NCBI GenBank assembly: GCA_965216225.1
Contig: CBDCFF010000026.1
Span: 1 to 64,000 of the forward strand
Origin: 3107 sp965216225
GTDB taxonomy: Bacteria > Pseudomonadota > Alphaproteobacteria > Rhodobacterales > Rhodobacteraceae
Direction: 5' to 3'
DNA length: 64,000 nucleotides
Part shown: positions 1-8,782 of the stretch, one piece after another
Position numbering within the stretch: position 1 is the first letter of the stretch
How the letters are laid out: each line of letters opens with the position of its first letter
Notes under the pieces: generated by a model
Database searches by the model: none
The model's input: only the letters and a program-made list of their open reading frames with translations
Told to the model about the DNA's origin: nothing
Program-made: the position numbers and the translations under genes

Positions 1-613
1 TCGAGTAGACCTTGTCGACGACCTTTTGAGAATGGCTATAATCCGACTCTGAAACCAAGACCGTCAATCGCTCGGATTTGAGATTGCCGATCACTTCCAT
101 CAGACGTGCCGCGAGTGCCGGGGCGACGCCTTCGAATGGTTCATCCAGGAGAAGGAGATTTGAGCCAGCGACGAGCGCGCGCGCTAGGCCAACGAGTTTT
201 TGTTGACCGCCGCTAAGTGTCATTGCCTTTCGGTCGGCAAACCGGCCGATTTCCGGCATGAGGTCATAGACCCATTTGAGCTGCGCACGATCCGCATTCT
301 TGGTCGCCCAAAGTGAGACCATGATGTTTTCCTCGACTGTAAAGTGAGGCACCAGACGCCGGTCTTCGGGAAGATAGCCAATTCCGAGAGCTGCACGTTC
401 GTGAGCCTTGGCGGAGTGCAGCGCAACATCGTTGAAATGGATGCCCCCTTGCTCGATTGCCAGAGCCCCCATGATGGATCGCATCAATGTCGTCTTGCCT
501 GCACCGTTACGCCCAACCAGACCGCAGGTCGTGCCGGTCTCGATCTCAAGGCTAACGTCACGAAGGATCGGAACCCGTTGAATGGATAGGCTGATTTTAT
601 CAATTGTCAGCAT
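1..613 (-). CDS. livF: Branched-chain amino acid-type ABC transporter ATPase LivF (3' end outside window)
   Basis: Cytoplasmic ATPase of a Liv/HAAT-type importer; hydrolyses ATP to drive solute uptake through LivH-LivM. About 204 codons are visible. They show a Walker A (GRNGAGKTTL), an ABC signature (LSGGQQKLVGLARAL) and a Walker B (LLLLDEPFEGVAP), with the LivF-type order and short N-terminus. The ATG at 611-613 shares its A with the TAA of livG (TAATG), so the two are translationally coupled. The C-terminus lies beyond base 1. Fifth gene of the minus-strand order binding protein-livH-livM-livG-livF. Confidence 0.93.
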   Translation of the reverse strand, partial: MLTIDKISLSIQRVPILRDVSLEIETGTTCGLVGRNGAGKTTLMRSIMGALAIEQGGIHFNDVALHSAKAHERAALGIGYLPEDRRLVPHFTVEENIMVSLWATKNADRAQLKWVYDLMPEIGRFADRKAMTLSGGQQKLVGLARALVAGSNLLLLDEPFEGVAPALAARLMEVIGNLKSERLTVLVSESDYSHSQKVVDKVYS

Positions 614-1434
614 TACCGAGCTCCTTTCTCAAGTGTCTCTTCCATTGAGGTTTGTGGTGGACTTGCGGCATCGGCTGCGTTCCGATGAAACTCACTGCCA
701 ATTACGAACTCCCGGACCTTTGCGTCTTCCAGCACTTCGGCTGTCGGGCCGTCCGCAAGGATCGTGCCTTCGTAGAAGGCCACACAGCGCGGCGAGAAAG
801 CCTCGACAATCTCCATGTCATGCTCAATGAACAAGACGGCGGTGTCCGTCGATTTCAGGGCATTGATCAAGACACCCATGAAATCCATCTTCTCATCTGC
901 ACTCACACCACTGGTGGGCTCATCCAGGAAGAGAAGGTCCGGCTCAGCGACCGTTGCCATCGCGATGTCAACAAGCTTGCGGACCCCTTGGGGCAGGGTG
1001 GTGATTTCCTGATCGGCGTATTGGTCGATCTTGAATCTCGCGAGAAGATCGAGTGCCTCTACTTCAAGGGAGCGGTCGATTGCCGGCTTGAACAGAACCA
1101 CGCGATCCTGCTTCGCAATGGTCAGGGCGATCAGCATATTTTCAATCACGGACAGCTCCGGAAAGAGCTGCGGGATCTGAAAGGACCGGCAGATGCCGAG
1201 CCTGGTAATGACCCGTGTCGGCAAACCGGTTATGTTTTTGCCGCGATAGAGAATCTCGCCAGAAGTCGGAGTCAGGTAGCCAGTCACCATGTTGACAAAG
1301 GTTGTCTTCCCGGCACCGTTGGAGCCGATCACCCCCATGACTTCGCCGGCGTCGATGGAAATATTGATATCTTTGGCGGCGTAAACAGCCCCAAAGGCTT
1401 TCTCCAGGTTTCGGGTTTCAAGAATGGGTGTCAT
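613..1434 (-). CDS. livG: Branched-chain amino acid-type ABC transporter ATPase LivG
   Basis: Second ATPase subunit of the Liv-type importer (273 aa from the chosen start). Walker A GSNGAGKTT lies near residue 40, Walker B LLFLDEPTSGVS in the middle, and the H-loop (FIEHDMEIV) is present. The extended C-terminal tail is typical of LivG rather than LivF. I chose the ATG at 1434 because GGCAGGTG lies 8 nt upstream; a GTG at 1443 in the same frame is the alternative. It starts 1 nt after the livM stop and overlaps livF by 1 nt. Confidence 0.93.
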   Translation of the reverse strand: MTPILETRNLEKAFGAVYAAKDINISIDAGEVMGVIGSNGAGKTTFVNMVTGYLTPTSGEILYRGKNITGLPTRVITRLGICRSFQIPQLFPELSVIENMLIALTIAKQDRVVLFKPAIDRSLEVEALDLLARFKIDQYADQEITTLPQGVRKLVDIAMATVAEPDLLFLDEPTSGVSADEKMDFMGVLINALKSTDTAVLFIEHDMEIVEAFSPRCVAFYEGTILADGPTAEVLEDAKVREFVIGSEFHRNAADAASPPQTSMEETLEKGAR

Positions 1435-1435
1435 A

Positions 1436-2419
1436 TTATTCACCTGCCACGGAAGCAGATGAGGCCTGCTCTTTCAGTTTGGTTTTCTTTTTCCGGGTGA
1501 CGAGGGACCAAAGTCCCTTTGGCAAGAAGATGATGACCAGGAGCATCACCGTACCAAGGATCATTTGCCAGGTGTTCGGCGAGATATCCACCGCAAAGAC
1601 CCTGACGATTTCCAGGATGAACGTTCCCAGCAGAGGTGCAGCAATGTTCCCAACCCCGGAGAGGATTGATACAAACACAAATTGGCCAGATGTTGTCCAA
1701 TTGGTCATTTCAGGATCGACATGGCCGAGTGCAAGCGCCCAAAGGACGCCGCCAACAGCAGAGACAACGGCCGCAAGAATATAGGTGATATGCACAGCCC
1801 CATGTGCCGAGGCGCCCAGGTATTCGACCCGAAGTTCATTCTCCCGGATGGCCTCATTGATGTACCCGACAGGCCCTTTCAGGAAGCGATTGAGCGCGAT
1901 GGCACATCCAATCACAACGATACAGGTGATCGCATAAAGTGTGAACCGCGCTGTTTCACCGGTTGGGGCCCATCCAAGATAGGTTGCAGTCGGCAAATTG
2001 AACCCGTCGGTGCTGCCCAGCTCCTCAGTGCTTGAGAGCAGGCCGAAGAGGATCATGGAGACCGCAAGACTCAGCATTGCGTAAAAGATTTCGCGGTAGC
2101 GGCGCAGAAGGAAGCCGAGAATGGTGGAGAGCACCAGCGCTGCGATGATGCCAATGGCCAGCAGTACGAAAAAGTCGGACACTCCAAGGAACCTGGCGGT
2201 CATGCCTGCCGCGTATCCTCCGACACAGAAGTACAGTCCCTGGCCGAAAGAAACGAGACCGGCACGCATCTGGATCATCACGCCCAGAGCGACAAGGCCG
2301 GTTCCCATGGAAACCTGAACGTAGTTGACGATCCACTTTGGCAGAATAAACGCGATGCAGATCAAAACAGGCAGGGCGATGATCAGCCCAAACTCGGTAC
2401 GGTCGAATGATTTGATCAT
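1436..2419 (-). CDS. livM: Branched-chain amino acid-type ABC transporter permease LivM
   Basis: Inner-membrane permease of the importer, 327 aa, with many hydrophobic segments across the first 290 residues and a basic C-terminal tail. It matches the LivM family in length and in the order of segments (for example MIQMRAGLVSFGQGLYF near residue 47, the conserved region after the first membrane spans). The start codon overlaps the livH stop as ATGA, which implies coupled translation. It should pair with LivH as the heteromeric pore. Confidence 0.92.
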   Translation of the reverse strand: MIKSFDRTEFGLIIALPVLICIAFILPKWIVNYVQVSMGTGLVALGVMIQMRAGLVSFGQGLYFCVGGYAAGMTARFLGVSDFFVLLAIGIIAALVLSTILGFLLRRYREIFYAMLSLAVSMILFGLLSSTEELGSTDGFNLPTATYLGWAPTGETARFTLYAITCIVVIGCAIALNRFLKGPVGYINEAIRENELRVEYLGASAHGAVHITYILAAVVSAVGGVLWALALGHVDPEMTNWTTSGQFVFVSILSGVGNIAAPLLGTFILEIVRVFAVDISPNTWQMILGTVMLLVIIFLPKGLWSLVTRKKKTKLKEQASSASVAGE

Positions 2420-3312
2420 ATCTTTCTGCTTTCTGCCAAAGCAAAGAGGCCATAGGGCTTAACAGCCAGAACTGCTGCCATGACGAGGTAGATTGAGAAG
2501 AGCTCGGCTGGTGGATAGAGATGCACTGACGCGGCGCGCGCCAGGCCGACGATCACGGCGCCAAGCATGGCGCCACCGATCGAGCCCATGCCGCCGATTA
2601 CAATGACGGCAAATGAGAGCACGATGATTTCCGCGCCGATGCCCGGTGACACCGAAATTTCTGGTGCTGTTATGGCGCCGCCCAGTGCGCCCAGTGTCGC
2701 ACCGATAACGAATGTGACGGTGAAGAAGCGTGTTACGTTGATTCCAAGCGCGCCGCTGATTTCCCGGTCCTCAATCACGACGAGCAAAAGTTTCCCAACT
2801 CGTGTTCGATTTAAAGCGTAGAAAAGCACCATCCCAACCGTGATGGCGACACCGATGATGATGAACTTGTAGATCGTGTAAGGAATACCAAAAACGTCGA
2901 TCGTGCCGAAGTAGAAGGCTGGTTGCCAGGCTACGTAAGAGTCTGTGCCCCAGACAAGTTTTGTGACATCCTCAAGAATGAGGAAGATGGCGTAAGTGAC
3001 AAGCACCATGAGCACTTCGTCTCGACCATACATGAATCTGAGAATACCGCGCTCGACGACGAGTCCTGCAACAATGCCAGCCAGCAGTGCTGCAAGAGGG
3101 ATGATCAGAAAGGTGAGAGCAGTTGTGCTACCCGTGGCAGTATAGAGACCGATGGCCCAAGCCGATGAATAGGCGCCGAGTGCGTAGAAACCGCCATGCG
3201 CAATGTTGAGGATCCGCATCACGCCATAGATCAGGGTGAGCCCCACCGAAGACAAGAACAGCCATGCGGCGAAACCCAGGCCGTCTACTGCAATCGCTAT
3301 AGCGGTTAGCAT
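2416..3312 (-). CDS. livH: Branched-chain amino acid-type ABC transporter permease LivH
   Basis: Inner-membrane permease, 298 aa. It contains the LivH hallmark GLTLIYGVMRILNIAHG near residue 24 and a late glycine-rich segment (GGMGSIGGAMLGA) that in the family contacts the ATPases. A CTGGAG lies 7 nt upstream of the ATG. It is preceded by a 166-bp gap with two stem-loops after the binding-protein gene, a usual arrangement giving more binding protein than permease. Confidence 0.93.
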   Translation of the reverse strand: MLTAIAIAVDGLGFAAWLFLSSVGLTLIYGVMRILNIAHGGFYALGAYSSAWAIGLYTATGSTTALTFLIIPLAALLAGIVAGLVVERGILRFMYGRDEVLMVLVTYAIFLILEDVTKLVWGTDSYVAWQPAFYFGTIDVFGIPYTIYKFIIIGVAITVGMVLFYALNRTRVGKLLLVVIEDREISGALGINVTRFFTVTFVIGATLGALGGAITAPEISVSPGIGAEIIVLSFAVIVIGGMGSIGGAMLGAVIVGLARAASVHLYPPAELFSIYLVMAAVLAVKPYGLFALAESRKI

Positions 3313-3376
3313 TGTTTACTCCAGAGATTTAAGGTGTTTTCTCCCCAAGAGCCGAACTTGCAGCTGTTGGAGAGAA

Positions 3377-3460
3377 CCGGGTTTCGATGCCGGATTGGAC
3401 CTCAAAACCCGGGTAGTTGCCTGAGTGGCCCTCAACGAAGTCGTGTCGAACGCCACTCAG
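3377..3460 (-). other. Two stem-loops between binding-protein gene and livH
   Basis: Perfect inverted repeats lie at 3421-3429/3452-3460 (CTGAGTGGC/GCCACTCAG) and 3377-3384/3405-3412 (CCGGGTTT/AAACCCGG). They sit in the 166-bp gap downstream of the binding-protein stop on the transcribed strand. There is no clear T-run after either, so they are better read as mRNA-stabilising or attenuating hairpins than as a full terminator. The role is inferred. Confidence 0.5.
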
Positions 3461-3478
3461 CAGGAGAACATGGAGTGG

Positions 3479-4807
3479 TTACTCGCAGTTGGCTCCTTGG
3501 AAGCCGCCATTGATCCAATCAATGGAATTGACACCAGCAGGCGGGTTTACGCATTCCGCGTTGAAGCGAACAACGTCCACCAGAGTCGCTGTGTCGGAGT
3601 CTTTGTCGTACTGGTAAGTGCCATAGGCAGTGTCCTGAATAGCCTGGTGGCCGTTGGCCAATGCCATCGAGACCATGCCACTTGGGCCTTCCCATTCCAA
3701 TCCGGTCAGAGCTGCAATCACGGCCGCCTGATCAGTGCTGCCTGCTTTGTCTGCTGCGGCTTTCACACCAAGAAGCGCTTGGGCCATTTTGTAGGAGGGA
3801 TAGGTAGGTAGAGTACCAAACCGGTCGAAATAGGCGGCGCTGAACCATGTGTTGAGCTCTGAATCAGGGGCTAAATTACCGTGGGGGCCACGTGCGCCAA
3901 TGATGGTGCCATCCGGCATCTGTGCGCCAAGGCGGTGCATTGCAGTCTCGCCTGTAGTTAGAACAACTTTGGAACGTTCAAAGATACCACGGGCTGACCC
4001 CTGGATGATGAAAGCTTCCATGTCGCCGCCCCAGAAGCTCGAATGCACGACATCAGGCCGAGAAGTCAAAAGTGCGGAAATCTCGGAGCCATACTGGCCG
4101 GCATAGATTTTCGGGAACTGCTCGGTTGCGACAGTAGAGCCGCTGTTGATCTGCGCGATGGATGCAGAGAAGTCACGCCAGGAGTCTTGGCCCCAAGCGT
4201 AATTTTGGTTGATACCGGCGATGCTGTTTACTTCGACGCCGGCATTGGCGAGGTAGCGGACCGCAGCTACGTTATCCATCGTAGCGTGCCCGCCTGTCCG
4301 GAATGTATACTGGGGATCAGTGACGATTTCTTCGAAGATCTGCGGTGTACCGCAGTCGAACAGAATTGTCAGTGTTTCTGCCTTTTCCGCCTCGGGCGCG
4401 ATGGCCTTGCAACTGCCGGATGAGATGTAACCAACAACCATGTCGACTTCATCTCTCTCAACAAGCCGCAAATAGTCAGCATTCTTTTGCTTGGAATTTT
4501 CGTCGACGAAGATCGATTCGATCATCGCTCCGCCAATGCCGGATGTGTTGTAGACGCCGGGCACAGTACCAGCGTTGATTTCCTGAACCATCAGTTCTGC
4601 CGCGTTACGCGCAGGCACGCCGAATGGGCCGGCAGCGCCACCGGACAGGAATGTCACAAAGCCGATCTTCACGGTTTCTTCTTGAGCCTGTGCCTGGCCG
4701 GGAACGGCAAGCGTTGCCACCATTCCGAACGCTGCAACTGCAATCAGCGAAGTTGTGTTTTTGAAAACGGCGTCCATTTTCGCGCCGGGATGAGGTGATT
4801 TCCTCAT
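3479..4807 (-). CDS. livK: Periplasmic substrate-binding protein of the Liv-type importer
   Basis: 442-aa type I periplasmic binding protein that should deliver an amino acid, amide or similar solute to LivHM. It has a long N-region, a hydrophobic core and a signal-peptidase site around residues 39-41 (AQA), followed by VKIGFVTFLSGGAAGPFG, the usual first strand of the family. I kept the ATG at 4807 because GGAGG lies 6-7 nt before it (4814-4818); the internal ATG at 4777 has no Shine-Dalgarno sequence. An IS66 element begins only 20 bp upstream of the ATG, cutting the gene from its native promoter. Substrate cannot be read from sequence. Confidence 0.9.
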   Translation of the reverse strand: MRKSPHPGAKMDAVFKNTTSLIAVAAFGMVATLAVPGQAQAQEETVKIGFVTFLSGGAAGPFGVPARNAAELMVQEINAGTVPGVYNTSGIGGAMIESIFVDENSKQKNADYLRLVERDEVDMVVGYISSGSCKAIAPEAEKAETLTILFDCGTPQIFEEIVTDPQYTFRTGGHATMDNVAAVRYLANAGVEVNSIAGINQNYAWGQDSWRDFSASIAQINSGSTVATEQFPKIYAGQYGSEISALLTSRPDVVHSSFWGGDMEAFIIQGSARGIFERSKVVLTTGETAMHRLGAQMPDGTIIGARGPHGNLAPDSELNTWFSAAYFDRFGTLPTYPSYKMAQALLGVKAAADKAGSTDQAAVIAALTGLEWEGPSGMVSMALANGHQAIQDTAYGTYQYDKDSDTATLVDVVRFNAECVNPPAGVNSIDWINGGFQGANCE

Positions 4808-4827
4808 GGTATTCCTCCAGTTCTACC

Positions 4828-4877
4828 GTGACCGTTCGGTGAAGGAGCCTTGGCGTACTGCCGGTCGTCCCGGTTAC
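4828..4877 (+). repeat. 50-bp terminal unit of IS66 copy A (same unit inverted at 20778)
   Basis: Runs from GTGACCG to CGGTTAC and includes the tnpC stop codon. The exact reverse complement of all 50 bases forms the outer end of IS66 copy B at 20778-20827. Both ends of the unit resemble an IS66 terminus (GTRACCG), and each is the outer end in one copy. Confidence 0.9.
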
Positions 4878-6391
4878 GCTGCTGATGCAGCGTAACGCCA
4901 GGGCATCAGCTCGTCCAGCCGAGTGATCTTGTGATCCGCGATGCGGGCGAGAACCCATGTGAGCCAGGCTTGTGGATCGACTTTATTAAGCTTTGCCGTT
5001 TCGATCAGGGTGTAGGCGATGGCCATGGCTTTGCCACCGCCCTCGGAACCGGCGAACATCCAATTTTTGCGACCTATGGCGACAGGTTTTATGGCGCGTT
5101 CGGCGATGTTGTTGTCCGCTTCCAGAAAGCCATGGTTCAAATAACCGCGTGCCTTTGGCAAACGACCAAGGGCATAACGGATCGCTTGGGCCAGAGGCGA
5201 CTTGCCAGATATATTTGGCAACTGCGCGTGTAACCAGGTCTCAAGTTCATCGAAGATCGGTTTTGCCTTTTCCTGACGGATGGCAACGCGCTCTTCAGAC
5301 GGTTTGCCACGCGCCTCTTTCTCGACGGCATAGAGTTCCGCGGTCCGGCGGAGGGCTTCTTCGGCAATCGATGAGCCTTGCGCGGCAAAGATGTCTACAA
5401 ACTTGCGTCTGACGTGCGCCAAACAAGCCATCTCCTGGGCCTTGTCCTCACCGAATACCCCGTTGAAGCCGGAATACCCGTCCGCATGGACCCAGCCTTT
5501 GTAGCCGGAGAGATGTGAGACGGGATGTTCGCCCTTGCGATCAATCGTGAACTGATACCACGCGCAGGGCGGTGATGATCCAGACCATGGTCGTTCATCG
5601 CGAACATAGGTCCAGACACGGGCGGTCCTGGTCTTCTTGTTGCCGGGGGCCTGCATTTTAACAGGCGTATCATCAGCGAAGGTGGCCGCGCCTCGGCGGA
5701 CCATTCGGCCAATGGTGTCAGCCAGAGGTTCCAGAAGCGCGGTGGAGCCGCCAACCCAATTGGTCAGAGTTGATCGATTAAGATCGACGCCTTCACGGGC
5801 GTATATTTGCGACTGACGGTAGAGCGGCAGGTGGTCCGCGTATTTGCTGACCAACACGTGCGCCAGCAGCCCCGGTCCCGGGCGGCCACGTTCGATCGGG
5901 CGCGATGGCAGCGGCGATTGGACAATGGCCTCGCAACAGGAACAGGCCATACGCGGACGCACGATCCGGTTCACGACAAAACGCCCCGGTTTGTATTCCA
6001 ACTCCTCGGTCACGTCCTCACCGAGCCTCTTCAACGCCCCACCGCAACGTCGGCAGTCCTCGCCCGGCGACAAGACCTCTTCGTGCCGGTCCAGATGATC
6101 GGGCAAGGGCTTGCGGCTGTGCCGGCGGGCCGGTTTGTCCGTTTCAGGCGTTGGAGCAGGCGCCGCCTGTTCTCCAGCGGCTTCGGCAATCGCCTCATCT
6201 TCCCGGAAGACCAGATTGAGCTGGTAGAGGCTTTCTGATTTCGATCCAAACCGGTGCCGGTCATGCCCCGCCAGTTGGTGTTGGAGTTGTTCCACCTTCA
6301 GGGTCAGCGCCTTGACTTCATCGGCCAGAAGCCGGTTCACTGCCCGCAGTTCCGCAGGATCATCCGGGGATATGTCGAGGTCCTTCAGCAT
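4874..6391 (-). CDS. tnpC: IS66 family transposase TnpC
   Basis: 505-aa DDE transposase of IS66 copy A. It has an N-terminal leucine-rich coiled region (residues 10-45), a HRFGSKSES motif, a zinc-ribbon-like CxxC pair (CRRCGG, CSCC), a catalytic core with FADDTPVKM and HADGYSGF, and late EADNNIAERAIKP carrying the last acidic residue. The C-terminal SWWPWRY-like tail (LDELMPWRYAA) is typical. Length is standard for the family, and no frameshift is seen. Confidence 0.95.
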   Translation of the reverse strand: MLKDLDISPDDPAELRAVNRLLADEVKALTLKVEQLQHQLAGHDRHRFGSKSESLYQLNLVFREDEAIAEAAGEQAAPAPTPETDKPARRHSRKPLPDHLDRHEEVLSPGEDCRRCGGALKRLGEDVTEELEYKPGRFVVNRIVRPRMACSCCEAIVQSPLPSRPIERGRPGPGLLAHVLVSKYADHLPLYRQSQIYAREGVDLNRSTLTNWVGGSTALLEPLADTIGRMVRRGAATFADDTPVKMQAPGNKKTRTARVWTYVRDERPWSGSSPPCAWYQFTIDRKGEHPVSHLSGYKGWVHADGYSGFNGVFGEDKAQEMACLAHVRRKFVDIFAAQGSSIAEEALRRTAELYAVEKEARGKPSEERVAIRQEKAKPIFDELETWLHAQLPNISGKSPLAQAIRYALGRLPKARGYLNHGFLEADNNIAERAIKPVAIGRKNWMFAGSEGGGKAMAIAYTLIETAKLNKVDPQAWLTWVLARIADHKITRLDELMPWRYAASAA

Positions 6392-6461
6392 CGCCGATCC
6401 TATACCAGATCAGCATTCCGGGGTGAACCCCGAAAGCGCGCAAAGCCTCGTATTTATTGAC

Positions 6462-6809
6462 CTATCCTACGCTCAACGGTCTCCAGGTTTTACGGGGCAT
6501 CCGCCAGTCAATCCCCTCCAACAGCATTGAGAGCTGCGCGGGTGTGACGCTGATCTTGCCGTCCTTTGCAGCGGGCCAGACAAACCGCCCTTTCTCCAAC
6601 CGCTTCGAAAACAGGCACGCGCCCTGGCAATCCCACCAGATGATCTTCAACAGATCGCCGCGCCGACCCCGGAACACGAACAGGTGGCCGGAATACGGGT
6701 CTTCGGCCAAAACCTTCTCGGCCTGGGCCGCCAGCGTATTGAACCCTCGCCGCATGTCCGTGACACCCGCCGACAGCCACACCCGCGTGTTGCTCGGCAC
6801 CGGGATCAA
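6462..6809 (-). CDS. tnpB: IS66 family accessory protein TnpB
   Basis: 115-aa IS66 Orf2 protein of copy A. It contains the family signature VWLSAGVTDMRRGFNTLA near the N-terminus, then LFVFRGRRGDLLKIIWWDCQG and KGRFVWP. It is required with TnpA and TnpC for IS66 transposition, though its biochemical role is unclear. It overlaps tnpA by 4 nt. Confidence 0.95.
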   Translation of the reverse strand: MIPVPSNTRVWLSAGVTDMRRGFNTLAAQAEKVLAEDPYSGHLFVFRGRRGDLLKIIWWDCQGACLFSKRLEKGRFVWPAAKDGKISVTPAQLSMLLEGIDWRMPRKTWRPLSVG

Positions 6810-7174
6810 GACATCAGCCCCTTCAGCAGCCGCGCCAGCACATCAGGATCGAACCCACCCCCGGCGCTGATCCGGTGACCGCCAGCCAACTCAATCTCGA
6901 TACGGCCACCGAAGGCGACGGGACCGGATGGCTGCGCCGGTTCCGGATGTGAAGCAGCCGGAGAAATCTCAACCGGCAGAAACACGGATGCAGCTACGAC
7001 CTCGGTGAAATCCGGCGCAAAACGCGGGTCCTTCAGCCATTTGAAGATCAGATTGGCGTTCATCGCGTAGCGCCGCGCAACCTGAGCCACAGAAACACCC
7101 GGCGCGGCAGTCTGCAGGCAGATCGAACGCTTCTCGTCGTCCCACCAAATTCGCTTCTTGCGCCTGCCAGCCAT
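6806..7174 (-). CDS. tnpA: IS66 family helix-turn-helix protein TnpA
   Basis: 122-aa IS66 Orf1 protein of copy A. The N-terminal helix-turn-helix (VSVAQVARRYAMNANLIFKWLKD) is of the transposase_8/HTH_3 type and presumably binds the element's ends. I chose the ATG giving MAGRRKKR, with GAGG just upstream; two in-frame upstream ATGs exist. It ends overlapping tnpB. A 24-bp dyad lies directly upstream of its start. Confidence 0.92.
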   Translation of the reverse strand: MAGRRKKRIWWDDEKRSICLQTAAPGVSVAQVARRYAMNANLIFKWLKDPRFAPDFTEVVAASVFLPVEISPAASHPEPAQPSGPVAFGGRIEIELAGGHRISAGGGFDPDVLARLLKGLMS

Positions 7175-7187
7175 AGAGTGCCTCATG

Positions 7188-7211
7188 GTGTCCACTATCG
7201 ATGGTGGACAC
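7188..7211 (-). promoter_or_regulatory. Inverted repeat upstream of IS66 tnpA
   Basis: GTGTCCAC and GTGGACAC are separated by 8 bases. The same dyad is conserved in IS66 copy B at 22006-22029. Its place in the tnpA leader suggests an operator or mRNA hairpin controlling transposase expression; this is inferred. Confidence 0.5.
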
Positions 7212-7422
7212 TATCGGCTCCTCCGCCCCCGCGTTAGGTCGGCTTCAACGGACGCTCACGTTCTACCCTGTTGAGAGGTAGAAATTCGCGCTGCAAGATA
7301 GCGCCGGCAACGTTGTGCCGATCATTTCAAACTTTTGCGAAATCCTCCCCGCACACCCATTTGGATGCACAGGCTCAACTGATCCCAGACGGGGATTGCC
7401 TTCAATTTAGGCAGAAAAGATT

Positions 7423-7471
7423 TTTGAGCGGGATGCGCTCAAATCGCCCGAAAGACGAGCGGTTTCCGCTC
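7423..7471 (-). terminator. Tandem hairpins downstream of the second binding-protein gene
   Basis: Two perfect stems: 7457-7462/7466-7471 (GAGCGG/CCGCTC, 3-nt loop) and 7423-7430/7436-7443 (TTTGAGCG/CGCTCAAA, 5-nt loop). Read on the minus strand, the second is followed by a T-rich run (AATCTTTTC). They lie 55-100 bp after the stop of the binding-protein gene at 7526, so they probably end the kinase-regulator-binding protein transcript. The rest of 7268-7525 shows no gene. Confidence 0.6.
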
Positions 7472-7525
7472 ATTTGGAAAAATAGTCAAAGGCTTTGTCT
7501 GCTGCGTCGAGTTTTTCCAGTTTGC

Positions 7526-8782
7526 CTAATGCTCCGCAAGGGGGAGGTCTTCCAAATTCGGCCATTCTTCTGGCGGAGCATAAATGGACCAATCCCCCAA
7601 CAGGATCGTGGCAGGCGGATATCGATTGTTGAAAACAGTTCTTCCTATGGCCTGGACTTGCATCAACTGATGTGTTGCGGGGTCCATGAATGACCTGAAG
7701 CCCTCCGGGTCTTCTGGCAATGGCAACTCAAGCTGCTCCAGTGCAAGACGAACCTTGTCCTTGTCGTCAACGCCTCCGACTTCTCGAACGGCTTCTGCAA
7801 TGGCCAGGATCCCTGCATAAGCTCCCTGTGCCGCATAGCTGGGATAGCGACCGGCGCGCGCGTGGAAGTCTTCGACAAAGCGTTCGTTATCTGAGGTCAA
7901 TGGCCAATTCACATGATGGCGGGCTGACAATACCAGACCGATTGGCATGTCATTGCCCAGTTCAGCCAGGATTTCGTAGTTTCCGCCGGCGTCGAAATTC
8001 ATGAATTGGGTTTGCTCAAACAGTCGAAGTTGTTGGGCTTGTTTGACGAAGGTTATGAGGTCCAACCCCCAATGACCGCTCACTACGATGTCAGCATCGG
8101 AGTTCAACAACTGTTGGACATATAGCGTGTAGTCTGTCGCAAACAGGCTTGGCCAATATTCGCCGGAAACCTGATACTGCACCTGCTCGTTATCCAGAAA
8201 CGTCCGAAGATCATCCCAGGCTTGATATCCGTATTCATAGTCTGGGCCGATGAAAGCAATCTTGAGAGGCGTATCAAATTCCTGGTAATGTTCCCCGATG
8301 TACTTGGCGCCAGCCAGCATGGATTGCCGGGTTCCGTTACTGACCCTGAAATAGTAAGGATGAAGCGCCTCCGACACCAATGTCGGGGAAGCATGATCTG
8401 TCCCAATAAAAAACGTTTCATGCCAAGCCGCTTCATCAGAGACAGCTCGGGCGATACTTGAACTGACCACACCGCAAAGAAAGTCCACTTCCTCGTCTTC
8501 GATAAATTTACGTGCGATTTGTACCGATCTCAGAGATTTGGACCGCGTGTCCTCAATGAATATCTCTAACTGAGGAAAATCGGCAGGCTCAAGGTTCCGT
8601 ATGTAATCCTGTGCCATTTGGATCGCGACGCTGCTGTCGCGCCCATAGAGCCCACCGGGACCTGTCAAGGGATACAAACAACCGACCTTGATCGGCTCTG
8701 ACTGGGCCAAAGCGGGTGACGAGGCCAAACAGAACAAGCCTGCAAATGCCAAGCAGGGTATACGCCCAAAAAGAATTTTCAC
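7526..8782 (-). CDS. Periplasmic amide/urea-type solute-binding protein coupled to a two-component system
   Basis: 418-aa type I periplasmic binding protein with a signal peptide (cleavage after ALA, residue 26) and IKVGCLYPLTGPGGLYG, a pattern close to urea/short-chain-amide binding proteins (FmdD/AmiC-like). The start is GTG, overlapping the response-regulator stop as GTGA, so it is the third cistron of the kinase-regulator operon. It has no adjacent permease of its own. It may feed the neighbouring LivHMGF channel or act as a ligand sensor presenting solute to the kinase; both are inference. Because the operon is interrupted upstream, its expression now depends on read-through or an IS promoter. 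Confidence 0.85.
   Translation of the reverse strand: MKILFGRIPCLAFAGLFCLASSPALAQSEPIKVGCLYPLTGPGGLYGRDSSVAIQMAQDYIRNLEPADFPQLEIFIEDTRSKSLRSVQIARKFIEDEEVDFLCGVVSSSIARAVSDEAAWHETFFIGTDHASPTLVSEALHPYYFRVSNGTRQSMLAGAKYIGEHYQEFDTPLKIAFIGPDYEYGYQAWDDLRTFLDNEQVQYQVSGEYWPSLFATDYTLYVQQLLNSDADIVVSGHWGLDLITFVKQAQQLRLFEQTQFMNFDAGGNYEILAELGNDMPIGLVLSARHHVNWPLTSDNERFVEDFHARAGRYPSYAAQGAYAGILAIAEAVREVGGVDDKDKVRLALEQLELPLPEDPEGFRSFMDPATHQLMQVQAIGRTVFNNRYPPATILLGDWSIYAPPEEWPNLEDLPLAEH

Larger units (their letters stand above)
4828..7259 (-). mobile_element. IS66-family element, copy A, complete
   Basis: 2432 bp with tnpA, tnpB and tnpC in that order on the minus strand. The ends are imperfect inverted repeats: GTGACCGTTCGGTGAAGG at 4828 against GTGAGCGTCCGTTGAAGC read inward from 7259. 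It is flanked by a perfect 8-bp target duplication GTTCTACC (4820-4827 and 7260-7267), the length known for IS66. All three genes look open, so it may be active. It is inserted just upstream of the Shine-Dalgarno sequence of the Liv binding-protein gene. Confidence 0.96.
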
